DNA of 64,000 nt, from positions 62,001 to 126,000 of the forward strand of contig NZ_MLHQ01000011.1 of assembly GCF_001999305.1 (NCBI RefSeq), read 5' to 3'. The DNA comes from Rodentibacter myodis. GTDB taxonomy: Bacteria; Pseudomonadota; Gammaproteobacteria; Enterobacterales; Pasteurellaceae. Both the position numbers and the translations under genes were made by a program. The notes beneath the pieces were generated by a model, which was given only the letters and a program-made list of their open reading frames with translations, had not been told where the DNA came from and searched no databases. Positions within the stretch are counted from its first letter, which is position 1. Each line of letters opens with the position of its first letter. Shown piece by piece: positions 1-9,003 of this stretch.

Positions 1-10
1 AGGGAAAACT

Positions 11-271
11 ATGAAAAAACTAGACATTCGTTTTACAAAAGAACGGGACAGCAAAAAAATAGCCAGACAGCAAAAAATGATTGCAAAATTGGAAGAAGTA
101 TTGCCAAAACGTATTGGTGAAAAATTTAAGGATGTTGATGTCAGAATCAGAACATCAAGTTCACAAGGATTTGATGTTTCAGGTTTTGATAAAGACGATA
201 AGGAAAAATTTTTAGCATATCTTGAGGAGCTTTGGAATGATGATTCACTCCTTGACGGAATAGATGAATAA
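11..271 (+). CDS. DinI-like family protein
   Basis: An 86-residue protein resembling DinI, which in E. coli binds and modulates the RecA filament in the SOS response. The similarity lies in the C-terminal half (about residues 30-80): an RIG..F motif, an R-x-R strand, then G-x-D-K-x-D-K-x-x-F-x-x-x-L-E-x-x-W and an acidic tail, matching the DinI pattern of alternating strand and helix with a Trp and acidic end. The N-terminal 25 residues are lysine-rich. The start has AGGGA about 5 nt upstream. Only 10 bases of upstream sequence are in the window, so a LexA box cannot be assessed. Family assignment is fairly sure; an SOS role is inference. Confidence 0.75.
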   Translation: MKKLDIRFTKERDSKKIARQQKMIAKLEEVLPKRIGEKFKDVDVRIRTSSSQGFDVSGFDKDDKEKFLAYLEELWNDDSLLDGIDE

Positions 272-295
272 AAACAACCAAGCAGATTAACCAAG

Positions 296-336
296 AAAAC
301 GCCTTGTTGGTATATGCCGGCAGGCGTTTTTTATTT
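296..336 (+). terminator. Rho-independent terminator after dinI-like gene
   Basis: A 9-bp stem AAAACGCCT / AGGCGTTTT followed by a T-rich tail, 25 nt past the dinI-like stop codon. Confidence 0.8.
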
Positions 337-339
337 TGG

Positions 340-885
340 CAACAGCCCCTATTTTTAGCAAATGCCAACTTGTCATAATAGTCTTGTGATATAGCCACCT
401 GTTTTATTTCTAAAACACACCACGGAAAATTTAACTTATTGTTTCTCAAATAAATTTATTCAATGATGATAATTGACTACTAACCACGGAAATTTTTCAC
501 GTAAAACCTCACGCCACGTAAAATCCACTTCCTCCCCCACCGAATTTACGTTAAAAATTTTCATTTTTTCAGTTAAATTTCATAAGGTAAATAGTGCTAA
601 CTGTTTGAAGTAAAAGAGATCATTTAAAGAACGGAATAGGGATCTTAACTGTAAAAATTACAGGCTTTTACAGTGTCTTACACTTAAAAAGGATCATAGA
701 AAACAGGCGAAATAATACAACTTTATGATTTATAAATATTTTTTTGATTTTACGTAGGAATTTTCAGAAAATTTTATTTCAGTTTAGGCAAACTGGCGAT
801 CACCGCCACCAAATGAATGAATTGTAGAAAATAGAGAAAGCGTTAAAAGAATTTAACCGCCACTTCATCGCCAGTCTAGGTTAAA
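340..885. other. Intergenic region without a recognisable gene
   Basis: About 545 nt of AT-rich sequence between the dinI-like terminator and tRNA-Lys. No ORF with a convincing ribosome site or family match was found on either strand. A short dyad at 649-663 resembles a LexA box but has the wrong spacing. Confidence 0.5.
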
Positions 886-961
886 TGGTGGGTCGTGAAG
901 GATTCGAACCTTCGACCAACGGATTAAAAGTCCGCTGCTCTACCGACTGAGCTAACGACCC
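886..961 (-). tRNA. tRNA-Lys (anticodon TTT)
   Basis: Complete 76-nt cloverleaf on the minus strand. It begins GGGTCGTTAGCTCAG, the anticodon loop is CTTTTAA, the T arm is AGGTTCGAATCCT, and it ends ACGACCC-A-CCA with an encoded CCA. It closely matches bacterial tRNA-Lys(UUU). A 49-nt spacer separates it from the tRNA-Leu fragment upstream in the same orientation, as expected for a tRNA cluster. Confidence 0.97.
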
Positions 962-1010
962 AAGTATAGGATTTTAAAGGAGTTTTTTACAAAATTGAGA
1001 TTTTGTAAAA

Positions 1011-1070
1011 TGGTGCCCGAAGCCAGACTTGAACTGGCACGCCTCGAAAGGCGAGGGATTTTAAATCCCT
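1011..1070 (-). pseudogene. 3' fragment of tRNA-Leu (TAA), 5' half missing
   Basis: Minus-strand sequence contains the anticodon stem-loop AGGGA-TTTAAAA-TCCCT (anticodon TAA), a long class II variable arm, the T arm GCCAG-TTCAAGT-CTGGC, the acceptor 3' strand TTCGGGC, then A and CCA. The D arm and the 5' acceptor strand GCCCGAA are absent. Just upstream of the anticodon stem the sequence becomes ydbH coding sequence. The fragment therefore cannot fold as a tRNA. The sharp edge at the anticodon stem suggests a recombination junction or an assembly join. Confidence 0.9.
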
Positions 1071-1071
1071 T

Positions 1072-3622
1072 ATGCCGCCCTAAAAAGCGGACAATGCACC
1101 TTAGCCGAATTCAAAGAGATTCATCTTGAAGGTTGGTTTAATCGCCGTTTAAGCGTTGAGGAATCAATGGTAGATTATGCCTGCATTCAATCCTTACCTA
1201 CGCACGATGAAAAAACATCGCTGAAATTGACCGCACTTTTTGCGCCATTGCCACAATCCGAACTCACGCTTCATCATATAAAGTTACGCAATGCCGACAC
1301 CATTGTGCCGCCTATTTTTCATAATGTGCTAAATTCATATCTTTCCGGCACGGCTAATTATCAAGATAACCAATTCAATTTAGCGTTTTCCGCCAAAGAT
1401 AACGATCAACTCATCATGCAATATCATTCCACTTTGCAGCCAATGGGAGAAGGTTTTCAATGGCAGGGAGAAATGAATTATCAACCACAGGAAAAACAAC
1501 AGTACCACCTTACTTTTTCGACTTTGCTTAATGATGAAATTTTGCAAACACAGCCTGAGGGAAAAGCCACGCTAACTTGGCAACTTCCTGATTTTTCCGT
1601 CAATAAAGGGGAAGCAACCCTTTCTTGGCAAGGGGAAAATGGCGTGATAAAAGCCCAAGATCTTAGTCGTCATTCCCCTTTATTGGATGTTCCCTTTGTA
1701 TTTACCCAAGACGGATTGGAAATTACTTGGGGCAATTTTTATTGGACGTTTGATGGCTACCAACCAATGAAAGGGTTTTTAGGTTTATCCTTACGCACGC
1801 CAAAACAAGGCTGGTTGCCTTTCGATATTGATTTGAATGTGATTTTGCAAACCTTTGGTGAAAAAGGCAAAGGCGAGATTGTGATTTCCGGTAAAGACGG
1901 AAAAATTGGCGGCGGCGAGAATTTGGATCAAATTCATTTCGACTTAAAAACCCGTGGGGATTTACGCTATTACAATACGGTGGCACAAACCAACTTGAGT
2001 TATCAATTAGGTGGCACATTTGCCGATCCGCATCTTCTGTTTCAAGCCGGTTCAATTTTCAAAATGGATAACCAACAAGCAGATACCAATATTCGTGTTC
2101 GCCTGCCCCTTGATGAGGTACAAATCGGCAAATATGGTTTGAATGGAAGATTGCAGGCATCATTACAAGGGTTTACGCCGCAATTTTCCGACATTAATTT
2201 AAAACTTGACGGGCTTGCCAATGAATTTATTGCAGGGATAAAAACCGTTTTTCAGCTCCGTGATCCGCAACAAAAATTACGTAATGCAGAACGCAATGCA
2301 CAAAACCGTTGGGACTGGACGATTGAGGGAAACGCCCGTTGGAATGCCTTAAAAACCCCTGTCCGCCTAAAAGGGATTGGCTTTTGGCAGACGGATCATA
2401 TTGAACTGAATCAATTAAACGCCTCCTCGGATAACATTCAAACCGACGGTATTAGTATGGCACCGCTTTCCATTGAGTTAAAAGATCGGCTACGTTGGAA
2501 CTATGAAAAATCACATATCCGTGGCTTAATACAAGCCAAAACCGATTGGATTAAATTTGCTTACGGCGGATATTTCAGCAAACCCATTTTAGGTGTAGGA
2601 TTGGACGGTGAAGGCATTGAAGGCTTTAACATTGCAGGCGATCTCAAAGCCGGCACACTCGGGCCGATTGATTTGCTTGCCCGCTATGAAAATCAAGCCT
2701 TAAAAGGAAAAATAAGTTGGAAAGAACAATCGGCAAAGGTGTTCCAATCCCTCTTTCCACAACAATGGAATTGGTTGATTCATCGAGGCAAAATTAAAGG
2801 CGCAACGGATTTCACCATCAATGAAAAAGGCATTGCAATGCAAGGAAACCTTTCTTTGAACAGCGCAGATATTTTTTTTCCGGATGGTGAAATTGAAAAG
2901 TTAAGCATTGATTTTCCCCTTCATTATCAAAACAATGCATTACAAAATAAACGCACTCATCCTATTAAAGTGTCCGTTCGTAATCTGAGAAAAGGCGCAT
3001 TATTGCTGAGTAATGGCGAATTCAATTTATACGGCACTTACCCAAATTCAGCCAAAAAACCGCTCACACTAAGCCACGCCAAAATTGGCTTATTTAACGG
3101 AGAATTGACTATCGACAAATTAAATTTTCCGCAACGTGAAATGGCAACACTCAAATTTAGCAATATTGATCTTGAACGCTGGCAATGGCACAGTACAATC
3201 AGGTTCATTTAAACGGCCGTATCAACGCAACGTTGCCTTTTTGGTTGAATCATAATGCCTGCTTAATTTGTCAAGGTAGCCTCACCCAAACAGGCAAAAT
3301 GCGTATTAGACTGAATGATGAGGTCGCTCAAGGATTGAAAGCAGGGGGGATGACCGAACGGATTCTGATTGATCTCTTAAAAGAAATGGAACTCGAAGAT
3401 TCTTCCGCCGGTCTTACCCTGCTGCCGGATGGCAAAATGCACTTACAGGCGCAGATTAAAGGCATTAATGTGGATAAACCAACCCACCACCCTATTACGC
3501 TGAACTATTCGCACCAAGAAAATATCTTTGAATTATGGGATATGATTGATTACGGTGCGCAATTTGAACAAAATTTACAATATCAACTTTATAAGCAGTT
3601 AGATTATGAAAAAACACCTTAA
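1072..3622 (+). pseudogene. ydbH: YdbH family protein, 5'-truncated and frameshifted
   Basis: Remnant of ydbH, which encodes a large AsmA-like inner-membrane protein that with YhdP and TamB moves phospholipids across the periplasm. E. coli YdbH is about 879 residues. Here the frame is open from about 1072 through an ATG at 1167 to a stop at 3212 (681 residues from that ATG). The reading frame upstream of the ATG (GQCTLA...) still looks like YdbH, so 1167 is not a natural start. The N-terminal membrane anchor, roughly 65-70 residues, is missing. At about 3181-3187 the frame shifts by one base; the rest (3185-3622, ending in an LNY-HQEN-FELWD block typical of the YdbH C terminus) continues in another frame. 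Both lesions together suggest loss of function, unless the junction is an assembly error. Confidence 0.8.
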
Positions 3623-3803
3623 AAACCGACCGCACTTTTTCACCGGCTTCTTTGCTCTTAACCTGCTCACCGCCTGCACCCCCACCATTCAACTGGATAC
3701 CCCCAAGGAAGGGATCACCATTAATATGAATGTAGTGGTGGATCACAATATCAAGGTGACAATGGATGAAAAAGCGAAAGCAATAAGTGGGGAAGGAAAG
3801 TAA
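3606..3803 (+). CDS. ynbE: YnbE-like outer-membrane lipoprotein
   Basis: A 65-residue lipoprotein with a signal peptide and lipobox LTAC (Cys24), then TPTIQLDTPKEGITINMNVVVDH, matching the E. coli YnbE pattern (PKEPITINMNV). YnbE partners YdbH at the cell envelope to form a bridge for phospholipid transport. The ATG lies 17 nt inside the end of the ydbH reading frame, the usual ydbH-ynbE overlap. The third gene of the E. coli operon, ydbL, is not present downstream. An uptake sequence lies within the signal-peptide region. Its partner ydbH appears broken here, so its present function is uncertain. Confidence 0.85.
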   Translation: MKKHLKNRPHFFTGFFALNLLTACTPTIQLDTPKEGITINMNVVVDHNIKVTMDEKAKAISGEGK

Positions 3804-3831
3804 AAAAATAATTTTAATGGGTTAATATTAA

Positions 3832-3851
3832 GGACGCCAAGCGTGGCGTCC
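3832..3851. repeat. REP-like palindrome copy 1
   Basis: Perfect palindrome GGACGCCA-AGCG-TGGCGTCC followed by CTACCGATCAC. The same element, with variation, occurs at 5032, 9473, 14011, 27709 and 39285. Confidence 0.7.
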
Positions 3852-3923
3852 CTACCGATCACGTTTTCTTGTTTTTACTATACGGTCTTTACCCCAAAGT
3901 GCGGTCAAATTTTAATGCGTTTT
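3841..3923. repeat. Duplicated 3' flank of immunity gene, copy 1
   Basis: About 80 nt starting GCGTGGCGTCCCTACCGATC, containing an uptake sequence (CAAAGTGCGGTCAA), ending at the stop of the immunity gene. It is repeated almost exactly at 5034-5116, where the uptake core is changed to AAAGTGAGGT. The repeat continues into the immunity coding sequence, so the duplication unit spans gene and 3' flank. Confidence 0.85.
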
Positions 3924-4793
3924 TTATTGCCCATCGCCATATTTTTCAAGCCACGCTTGGATTTTCGCTTCAGTTTTCTTTTCGTTGTAGCTTAGAGTCG
4001 GGAAGAGGCTGAAGCGGTAGAACCAACCAAAATAATCCTGCCAAATGGTTTTTTCTTTGTTGAAATAGTGAGCAAATTCTTTATCGGGATGAGGGCTTGT
4101 TAAATAATCCACAATGAAATCGCGTAGGCGATAACTTTGATATTCACACACGGGGCGGTAAGCGCCGAGAGCCGGGGAGGCTTTTTTATGGCAAGCGGGA
4201 TTTTCATAAGGAATATCCATAATCAGGCAGCTCATGGCATCCCGATTCATCCAAGAGGAATGAAAATCGGTTTGCAGAAAGTAAATTAAACGCTGTTCGT
4301 TCTGCTTTAAACTTTCGGGGTATTGTTTAATATAAAATCTACCCCACCATTGAAAATAAATCAGACGGCGTTTAGCGTCAATACGCACCGGGCGGGCATT
4401 GGGCAGGCAAAGTAAAATAAACCAGAAAATTGGGAATAAGATATAGAACCAGCCGTAGTAGATTGCATCAGGGTGTTTATTTAGCATTCTCATTTTAAAA
4501 TCTAAATAGGCTTCTGGAGTTATTGGTGTTCCTGACACTTCCATTCCTCCACTGACTAGTTGCCAAGTATCCTCTAAAGCCCAATCCACAGAAATAGCCC
4601 ATTGAATATCGTTATACATACCTGTTTCTGACATAATATCATTAAGAGTTATAACGGTTACAATAATAAACCAAGGCCAGACTAATATCGCTTTAAAATA
4701 GCTTAAGTTATAACGTGTAATTTCAATCACTCCATTACCCAAGGATTTCACATTGCGTGAAACCATATCTGGCATGTAGTTTTTTACATTCAT
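3924..4793 (-). CDS. Putative immunity protein to VasX-like toxin (paralog B)
   Basis: A 289-residue membrane protein, paralog of the gene at 5117-5986. Two hydrophobic segments are visible, about residues 32-50 (FKAILVWPWFIIVTVITL) and 117-133 (YYGWFYILFPIFWFILLCL), followed by a long soluble C-terminal part. Residues 1-50 and 115-289 are nearly identical between paralogs, but the loop between the helices (about 55-112) differs strongly. Its ATG overlaps the stop of the upstream orphan toxin tail as TAATG. Position behind an effector gene and the two-helix topology suggest an inner-membrane immunity protein protecting against a pore-former. Function is inferred from context. Confidence 0.65.
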   Translation of the reverse strand: MNVKNYMPDMVSRNVKSLGNGVIEITRYNLSYFKAILVWPWFIIVTVITLNDIMSETGMYNDIQWAISVDWALEDTWQLVSGGMEVSGTPITPEAYLDFKMRMLNKHPDAIYYGWFYILFPIFWFILLCLPNARPVRIDAKRRLIYFQWWGRFYIKQYPESLKQNEQRLIYFLQTDFHSSWMNRDAMSCLIMDIPYENPACHKKASPALGAYRPVCEYQSYRLRDFIVDYLTSPHPDKEFAHYFNKEKTIWQDYFGWFYRFSLFPTLSYNEKKTEAKIQAWLEKYGDGQ

Positions 4794-5032
4794 TAGTATT
4801 TGCCCTCTAAGGTAATTTCACCCTCAAAATAATCGGCACGCTGCTTTTGCCAGAAGATATCGTTTTTTTCGCCTAATTTCGGGTATTTTACCTTAACTAC
4901 AAAAATATCAACACCGGGTTTAGGGGCACTTTGTATCTCCACAATCTTAATAGATTTATAACCCCGAAACAGTTTTTCCTTGGAATGATAAAGAAGCGCA
5001 TCACCATTGTGTTCTTTAGAGAAAAATGCCAA
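4793..5032 (-). CDS. Orphan C-terminal tail of the VasX-like toxin
   Basis: A 79-residue ORF whose residues 9-79 align with the last 73 residues of the 961-residue toxin at 5986-8871. Shared blocks include EKLFRGY-SIK-VE, PGVDIFVVKVKYPKL and FWQKQRADYFEGEI-LEG-Y. The first few residues derive from the junction with the upstream repeat. The stop overlaps the next immunity start (TAATG), copying the toxin/immunity joint. It may be a by-product of duplicating an immunity gene together with its upstream joint, or a small translated leader giving coupled translation of immunity B. No ribosome site stands out at its start. Confidence 0.6.
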   Translation of the reverse strand: MAFFSKEHNGDALLYHSKEKLFRGYKSIKIVEIQSAPKPGVDIFVVKVKYPKLGEKNDIFWQKQRADYFEGEITLEGKY

Positions 5033-5033
5033 G

Positions 5034-5116
5034 CGTGGCGTCCCTACCGATCACGTTTTCTTGTTTTTACTATACGGTCTTTACCTCAAAGTGAGGTCAA
5101 ATTTTAATGCGTTTTT
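5034..5116. repeat. Duplicated 3' flank of immunity gene, copy 2
   Basis: Second copy of the 80-nt sequence at 3841-3923, at the 3' end of immunity gene A. Its left edge is a truncated REP-like palindrome (GCCAAGCGTGGCGTCCC). The embedded uptake sequence has one substitution (AAAGTGAGGT). Confidence 0.85.
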
Positions 5117-5986
5117 TTATTGCCCATCGCCATATTTTTCAAGCCACGCTTGGATTTTCGCTTCAGTTTTCTTTTCGTTGTAGCCTAGAGTCGGGAAGAA
5201 GCTGAAGCGGTAGAACCAACCAAAATAATCCTGCCAAATAGTTTTTTCTTTGTTGAAATAGTGAGCAAATTCTTTATCGGGATGAGGACTTGTTAAATAA
5301 TCCACAATGAAATCGCGCAAATGATAACTTTGATATTCACACACGGGGCGGTAAGCGCCGAGAGCCGGGGAGGCTTTTTTATGGCGAGCGGGATTTTCAT
5401 AAGGAATGTCTATAATCAGGCAGCTCATGGCATCCCGATTCATCCAAGAGGAATGAAAATCGGTTTGTAAAAAGTAAATTAAGCCTTGTTCGTTGTTCTT
5501 TAAACTTTCAGGATATTGCTTAATATAAAACCGTCCCCACCATTTAAAATAAATCAGGCGGCGTTTAGCATCAATGCGAACCGGACGGGCATTGGGGAGA
5601 CAAAGTAAAACAAACCAAAAAATTGGGAAGAGGATATAGAACCAGCCGTAGTATATTCTGTATCCATGCATTTCTAACATTTCTGCTTTATATACTTCAT
5701 ATTCATTGGTTGCAATAATTTCACCTAATTTTTGGCGAATAGTTATATATGTATTCCATCCATCTTCTAGTGCCCAATCTACCGATATTGCTAATTGAAT
5801 ATCAGTAAACATATCCCCCTGAAAGTATATATCGTAAAGTGTCATTGACGTAACGATAATAAACCAGGGCCAGACTAAAATCGCTTTAAAATAACTTAGG
5901 TTGTAGCGTGTAATTTCAATCACACCGTTACCAAGCGGTTTGATATTGCGTGAAACCATATCCGGCGTGTAGTTTGGTGTGTTCAT
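5117..5986 (-). CDS. Putative immunity protein to VasX-like toxin (paralog A)
   Basis: A 289-residue membrane protein directly downstream of the toxin gene; its ATG overlaps the toxin stop by one base (TAATG), so the two are probably translationally coupled. Hydrophobic helices lie at about residues 32-50 and 117-133. The soluble C-terminal region contains FHSSWMNRDAMSCL and an aromatic WQDYFGWFYRF block. The inter-helix loop (GDMFTDIQLAISVDWALEDGWNTYI...) is unlike that of paralog B apart from a shared DIQ-AISVDWALED stretch. As the cognate neighbour of the effector it is the best candidate for the matching immunity protein. I recognise no characterised family by name; the role is inferred from topology and position. 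Confidence 0.7.
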   Translation of the reverse strand: MNTPNYTPDMVSRNIKPLGNGVIEITRYNLSYFKAILVWPWFIIVTSMTLYDIYFQGDMFTDIQLAISVDWALEDGWNTYITIRQKLGEIIATNEYEVYKAEMLEMHGYRIYYGWFYILFPIFWFVLLCLPNARPVRIDAKRRLIYFKWWGRFYIKQYPESLKNNEQGLIYFLQTDFHSSWMNRDAMSCLIIDIPYENPARHKKASPALGAYRPVCEYQSYHLRDFIVDYLTSPHPDKEFAHYFNKEKTIWQDYFGWFYRFSFFPTLGYNEKKTEAKIQAWLEKYGDGQ

Positions 5987-8871
5987 TAATAATTTCCTTC
6001 TAAGATGATTTCACCTTCAAAATAATCAGCACGCTGCTTTTGCCAGAAGGTATCGGTTTTCTCACTGAGTTTCGGGTATTTTACCTTAACTACAAAAATA
6101 TCAACGCCTGGTCTGGGGTAGCCTTGTGTTTCCACAACCTTAATAGATCTATAACCTCGAAACAGTTTTTCTGTCGAAAGGTCAATCAACACATTCCCTC
6201 GGTGTTCAGTTCGTTTTGGCGTGATCGGGAACGCTATCCCTTGTAATGACGCCATTGCCTCATCCGCACTCCCCGCATAGCGATGTTCATATTGTGTGAT
6301 AACTACCTCCAGTCGGGATAGATAATCTTTTTCTTCTGAGAATGCCGGACAGTGCACTTCTAAAACCTGCCATTGATTGTTTTTAGCGGAAACTGTTAAT
6401 CCCCAAGCAAGGTTATAGTAGGCTTCCATTTCTTTATCAAAATGTTTTTTTATTTTTATAAAGCTGTTATCATTTTTATCAAAACTAAGTGCTTTTGCAT
6501 CAGATAGTTGTTTTTTTAAATCAGGGCGTATTTTTCTATTCCAATAAAATGGCGAATTCCCCCAAAACCCGGTTCTTACCCAAGCTTCATAAGGATTATC
6601 TTTGAAAAAGGACACCACCACACTCAAGATAACCAATGCTGCCCCCACAATCCCCAATGCCGGTAGGAGACCGGAGACAAAACTGAACGTTGAGAGCAAT
6701 GTACAAATTTCCCCCGCCGCCAAGAGCGCTGCCGCATCCCGCTGGGCTTTGTCTCCTTTGCCAGTACCTTGTTTAAAATCCTGATAGGCAATAATCACCG
6801 CCATCACACTCGCCACCCGTCCAATATTTTCAAAGGCGATAATTTTATCCCAAATCCGTGTGCCGGGTTGGGTGCCGATAGTCGGAAACGACAGTCCATA
6901 GCGTTTTGCGGCGTTATTGAGTTTCTTAAATAAACTTTCGGTCGCTTGTTGGACTAAATTATTTTCTTTACGCTCAAATGCCGCCACAACCGCCGATAAA
7001 TCCGCCGTGACCTGAGCAATCGCAAGAGAATAATTGCCCTTGTCATCTTCAGCTATCCATTTTTCAATATTGGTCAAGGCGCTCATTGAGGCAAGAAAAA
7101 TGCCAGCATAACGTGTTTGTTCATTCAGCCATTTATTGGCACTGGGTGGGTCTTGTACATCAATGCTTAGCCAAGCCGAAAGCAGGCGTTCACGGCGCCA
7201 CTGCACCATCCCTTTTGGGAAGTCTCTCGACCTAACCTGCCCGTTTGCCAAGTCTTCCATTTGTTCTTTAATGGCTTCTAATGCCTCATTGACGCCGGTC
7301 GGTTGCATACGGGTTAAACGAAGACCGAATACCTTTAAATAGCTGTGATACATTAATGCGTTGGTTGCCGTACGTTGCCATAAGTATAACTGACCGGCAG
7401 AAAATTCACCCAGTAATACATCAAATTTAACACGATTTAGTGCTATCAATACGCTTCCTTCTTTTGTGATGGTATTACTTTTATCCGCAATAGTGAGGAT
7501 ATTCGCTAAATAATCGCCATAACTTTTCGGAGATAAGGTTAAGGTGTCAGGTAACCCGGTTTGAGCATTAAGGTTTGTATTGACCAGTTTTAACATCTCG
7601 GCTTGCTCACCAATGCCTTTTGCCCGTGTACTTATTCCGCTTTGTATCGCCGTGATTAAATCCATCATATAATTGGTGAGCGAATAGAGTTTATCCGGTT
7701 GATGCGTATACCCAACCATTAAACGATTGATAAGAAAGAGTTGTGAGAGCAGGGTGTGGTTTCCATCTTGTTCTGCCATCGCACGATGTGCTTTGGTGAG
7801 GTTTATCATATCGTTTTCATATTGGGTCGGACGATATTTTAAATATTGCTCCATTTGCTGCCAGGTTTCATTGTTGATAGCACCATCATGCGTTTCATCT
7901 TGGAATACCCGCATCATACCACTGAATAGCCTGTCTTTTTTATTGGCATTCCCAACCGGAAAACCGGAATAGGATTTGGCACGCAAAAATTTTTCAAAAG
8001 ATTTGACCGCTTTTGCCGTCACCACAGGATAGAGTTCTTCTGCGTGTTTATTGGTATCATTAATCGTTGCCACAATATTGCAGGCCACCACATCATAAAT
8101 ATTGCCAAGCGGGTCGAATACGCCCACAACAATGGGTTCGCCATTTTCACAAGGTGTTATCGGCAACATAAGGTTTTGGTTTGGATTATAACCGACCAAG
8201 GTTGCCCGATATTCGGCATTTTGATTGAGACCGGAAGTGGCATTATTCGGATTAAAATCAGGGACGCGCCGTTGTAATGTTTCTTCCGTTAAGATAAAAG
8301 AAAAATCGGATTCTAACGTTTTTAATGGCAGTTTTTGCATCAGTGTTGCCCGTGCCTGCACATCCGTTTCTAATTTTTCAAATAATTCCGCCGGCCAACG
8401 AAATTCACTATAAGCAAATTCAATCACTGCCGTTTGAGGATTCACAAAGGCATGATAGTAGGTATTTTTGCCTTTAACCGGCACCCATTCTTTTCGAGGA
8501 TTACCTTCCGTCCATTCATATTGGGTGAATTGATAGGGTAAACCACCGAGTTCTTCCCGCAACTCAGGGGCGTTACTGTCTCTATCACTGACCGTATATT
8601 TAAAAACAAGCCATCGTCCTTTCAAGTCAGTGGTTTTGCCTACATGTTGTTGTGAATAAAGATAAAAATAGCCTTGGCGCAAACGGCGTAGCTCATAATT
8701 AGGGTCATTAATCCCCGTTGGCATTGGCGGGACTTCGCCCGTTTTGGCGATTTTATCAAGTGCCTGTTTGGTTAAACTAAAACGTGCCGGATAAATCGGA
8801 CGAATGTCTGCTTGGCAGGGAATAGGCTTGCCGATTTTATGGTCAGAGAGTGAGCTGCTATTGGTTGTCAT
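5986..8871 (-). CDS. VasX-like (BTH_I2691-type) pore-forming effector
   Basis: A 961-residue protein without a signal peptide. The N-terminal region (about 15-160) has the VasX-type pattern: an early Cys, IRPIYPARFSL, YELRRLRQGYFYLY, then W-x-V-F-x-YTVSD and a YEWTEGNPRKEW segment. VasX and relatives are type VI secretion effectors that permeabilise the inner membrane of rival cells. Residues about 690-757 hold strongly hydrophobic stretches (VASVMAVIIAYQ; LLPALGIVGAALVILSVVVSFF) that could form a colicin-like hairpin. The C-terminal 73 residues occur separately at 4793-5032 and, decayed, at 9372-9414. Start: ATG with AGGACA upstream. No T6SS structural gene, VgrG or PAAR gene is in the window, so delivery is inferred from the family. 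Confidence 0.72.
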   Translation of the reverse strand: MTTNSSSLSDHKIGKPIPCQADIRPIYPARFSLTKQALDKIAKTGEVPPMPTGINDPNYELRRLRQGYFYLYSQQHVGKTTDLKGRWLVFKYTVSDRDSNAPELREELGGLPYQFTQYEWTEGNPRKEWVPVKGKNTYYHAFVNPQTAVIEFAYSEFRWPAELFEKLETDVQARATLMQKLPLKTLESDFSFILTEETLQRRVPDFNPNNATSGLNQNAEYRATLVGYNPNQNLMLPITPCENGEPIVVGVFDPLGNIYDVVACNIVATINDTNKHAEELYPVVTAKAVKSFEKFLRAKSYSGFPVGNANKKDRLFSGMMRVFQDETHDGAINNETWQQMEQYLKYRPTQYENDMINLTKAHRAMAEQDGNHTLLSQLFLINRLMVGYTHQPDKLYSLTNYMMDLITAIQSGISTRAKGIGEQAEMLKLVNTNLNAQTGLPDTLTLSPKSYGDYLANILTIADKSNTITKEGSVLIALNRVKFDVLLGEFSAGQLYLWQRTATNALMYHSYLKVFGLRLTRMQPTGVNEALEAIKEQMEDLANGQVRSRDFPKGMVQWRRERLLSAWLSIDVQDPPSANKWLNEQTRYAGIFLASMSALTNIEKWIAEDDKGNYSLAIAQVTADLSAVVAAFERKENNLVQQATESLFKKLNNAAKRYGLSFPTIGTQPGTRIWDKIIAFENIGRVASVMAVIIAYQDFKQGTGKGDKAQRDAAALLAAGEICTLLSTFSFVSGLLPALGIVGAALVILSVVVSFFKDNPYEAWVRTGFWGNSPFYWNRKIRPDLKKQLSDAKALSFDKNDNSFIKIKKHFDKEMEAYYNLAWGLTVSAKNNQWQVLEVHCPAFSEEKDYLSRLEVVITQYEHRYAGSADEAMASLQGIAFPITPKRTEHRGNVLIDLSTEKLFRGYRSIKVVETQGYPRPGVDIFVVKVKYPKLSEKTDTFWQKQRADYFEGEIILEGNY

Positions 8872-9003
8872 TTATCGGTGTCCTTTTTTAAATTTATTTG
8901 GAAAATATGTTTGGCTTGTTCGTAAATGATTTTTTGTTATATCTAAAACTTAGTTCAAATCAACCACACTTTATCTAAAGTGCGCTCAATAAATGGTGAT
9001 GTT

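Noticed and set aside
649..663. LexA-box-like dyad CTGTAAAAATTACAG
   Set aside because: The spacing is one base short of the CTGT-N8-ACAG consensus and no SOS gene starts nearby; the dinI-like gene lies upstream, pointing away.
1723..2055. 110-codon minus-strand ORF inside ydbH
   Set aside because: Antisense shadow of the YdbH reading frame with no ribosome site or family pattern.
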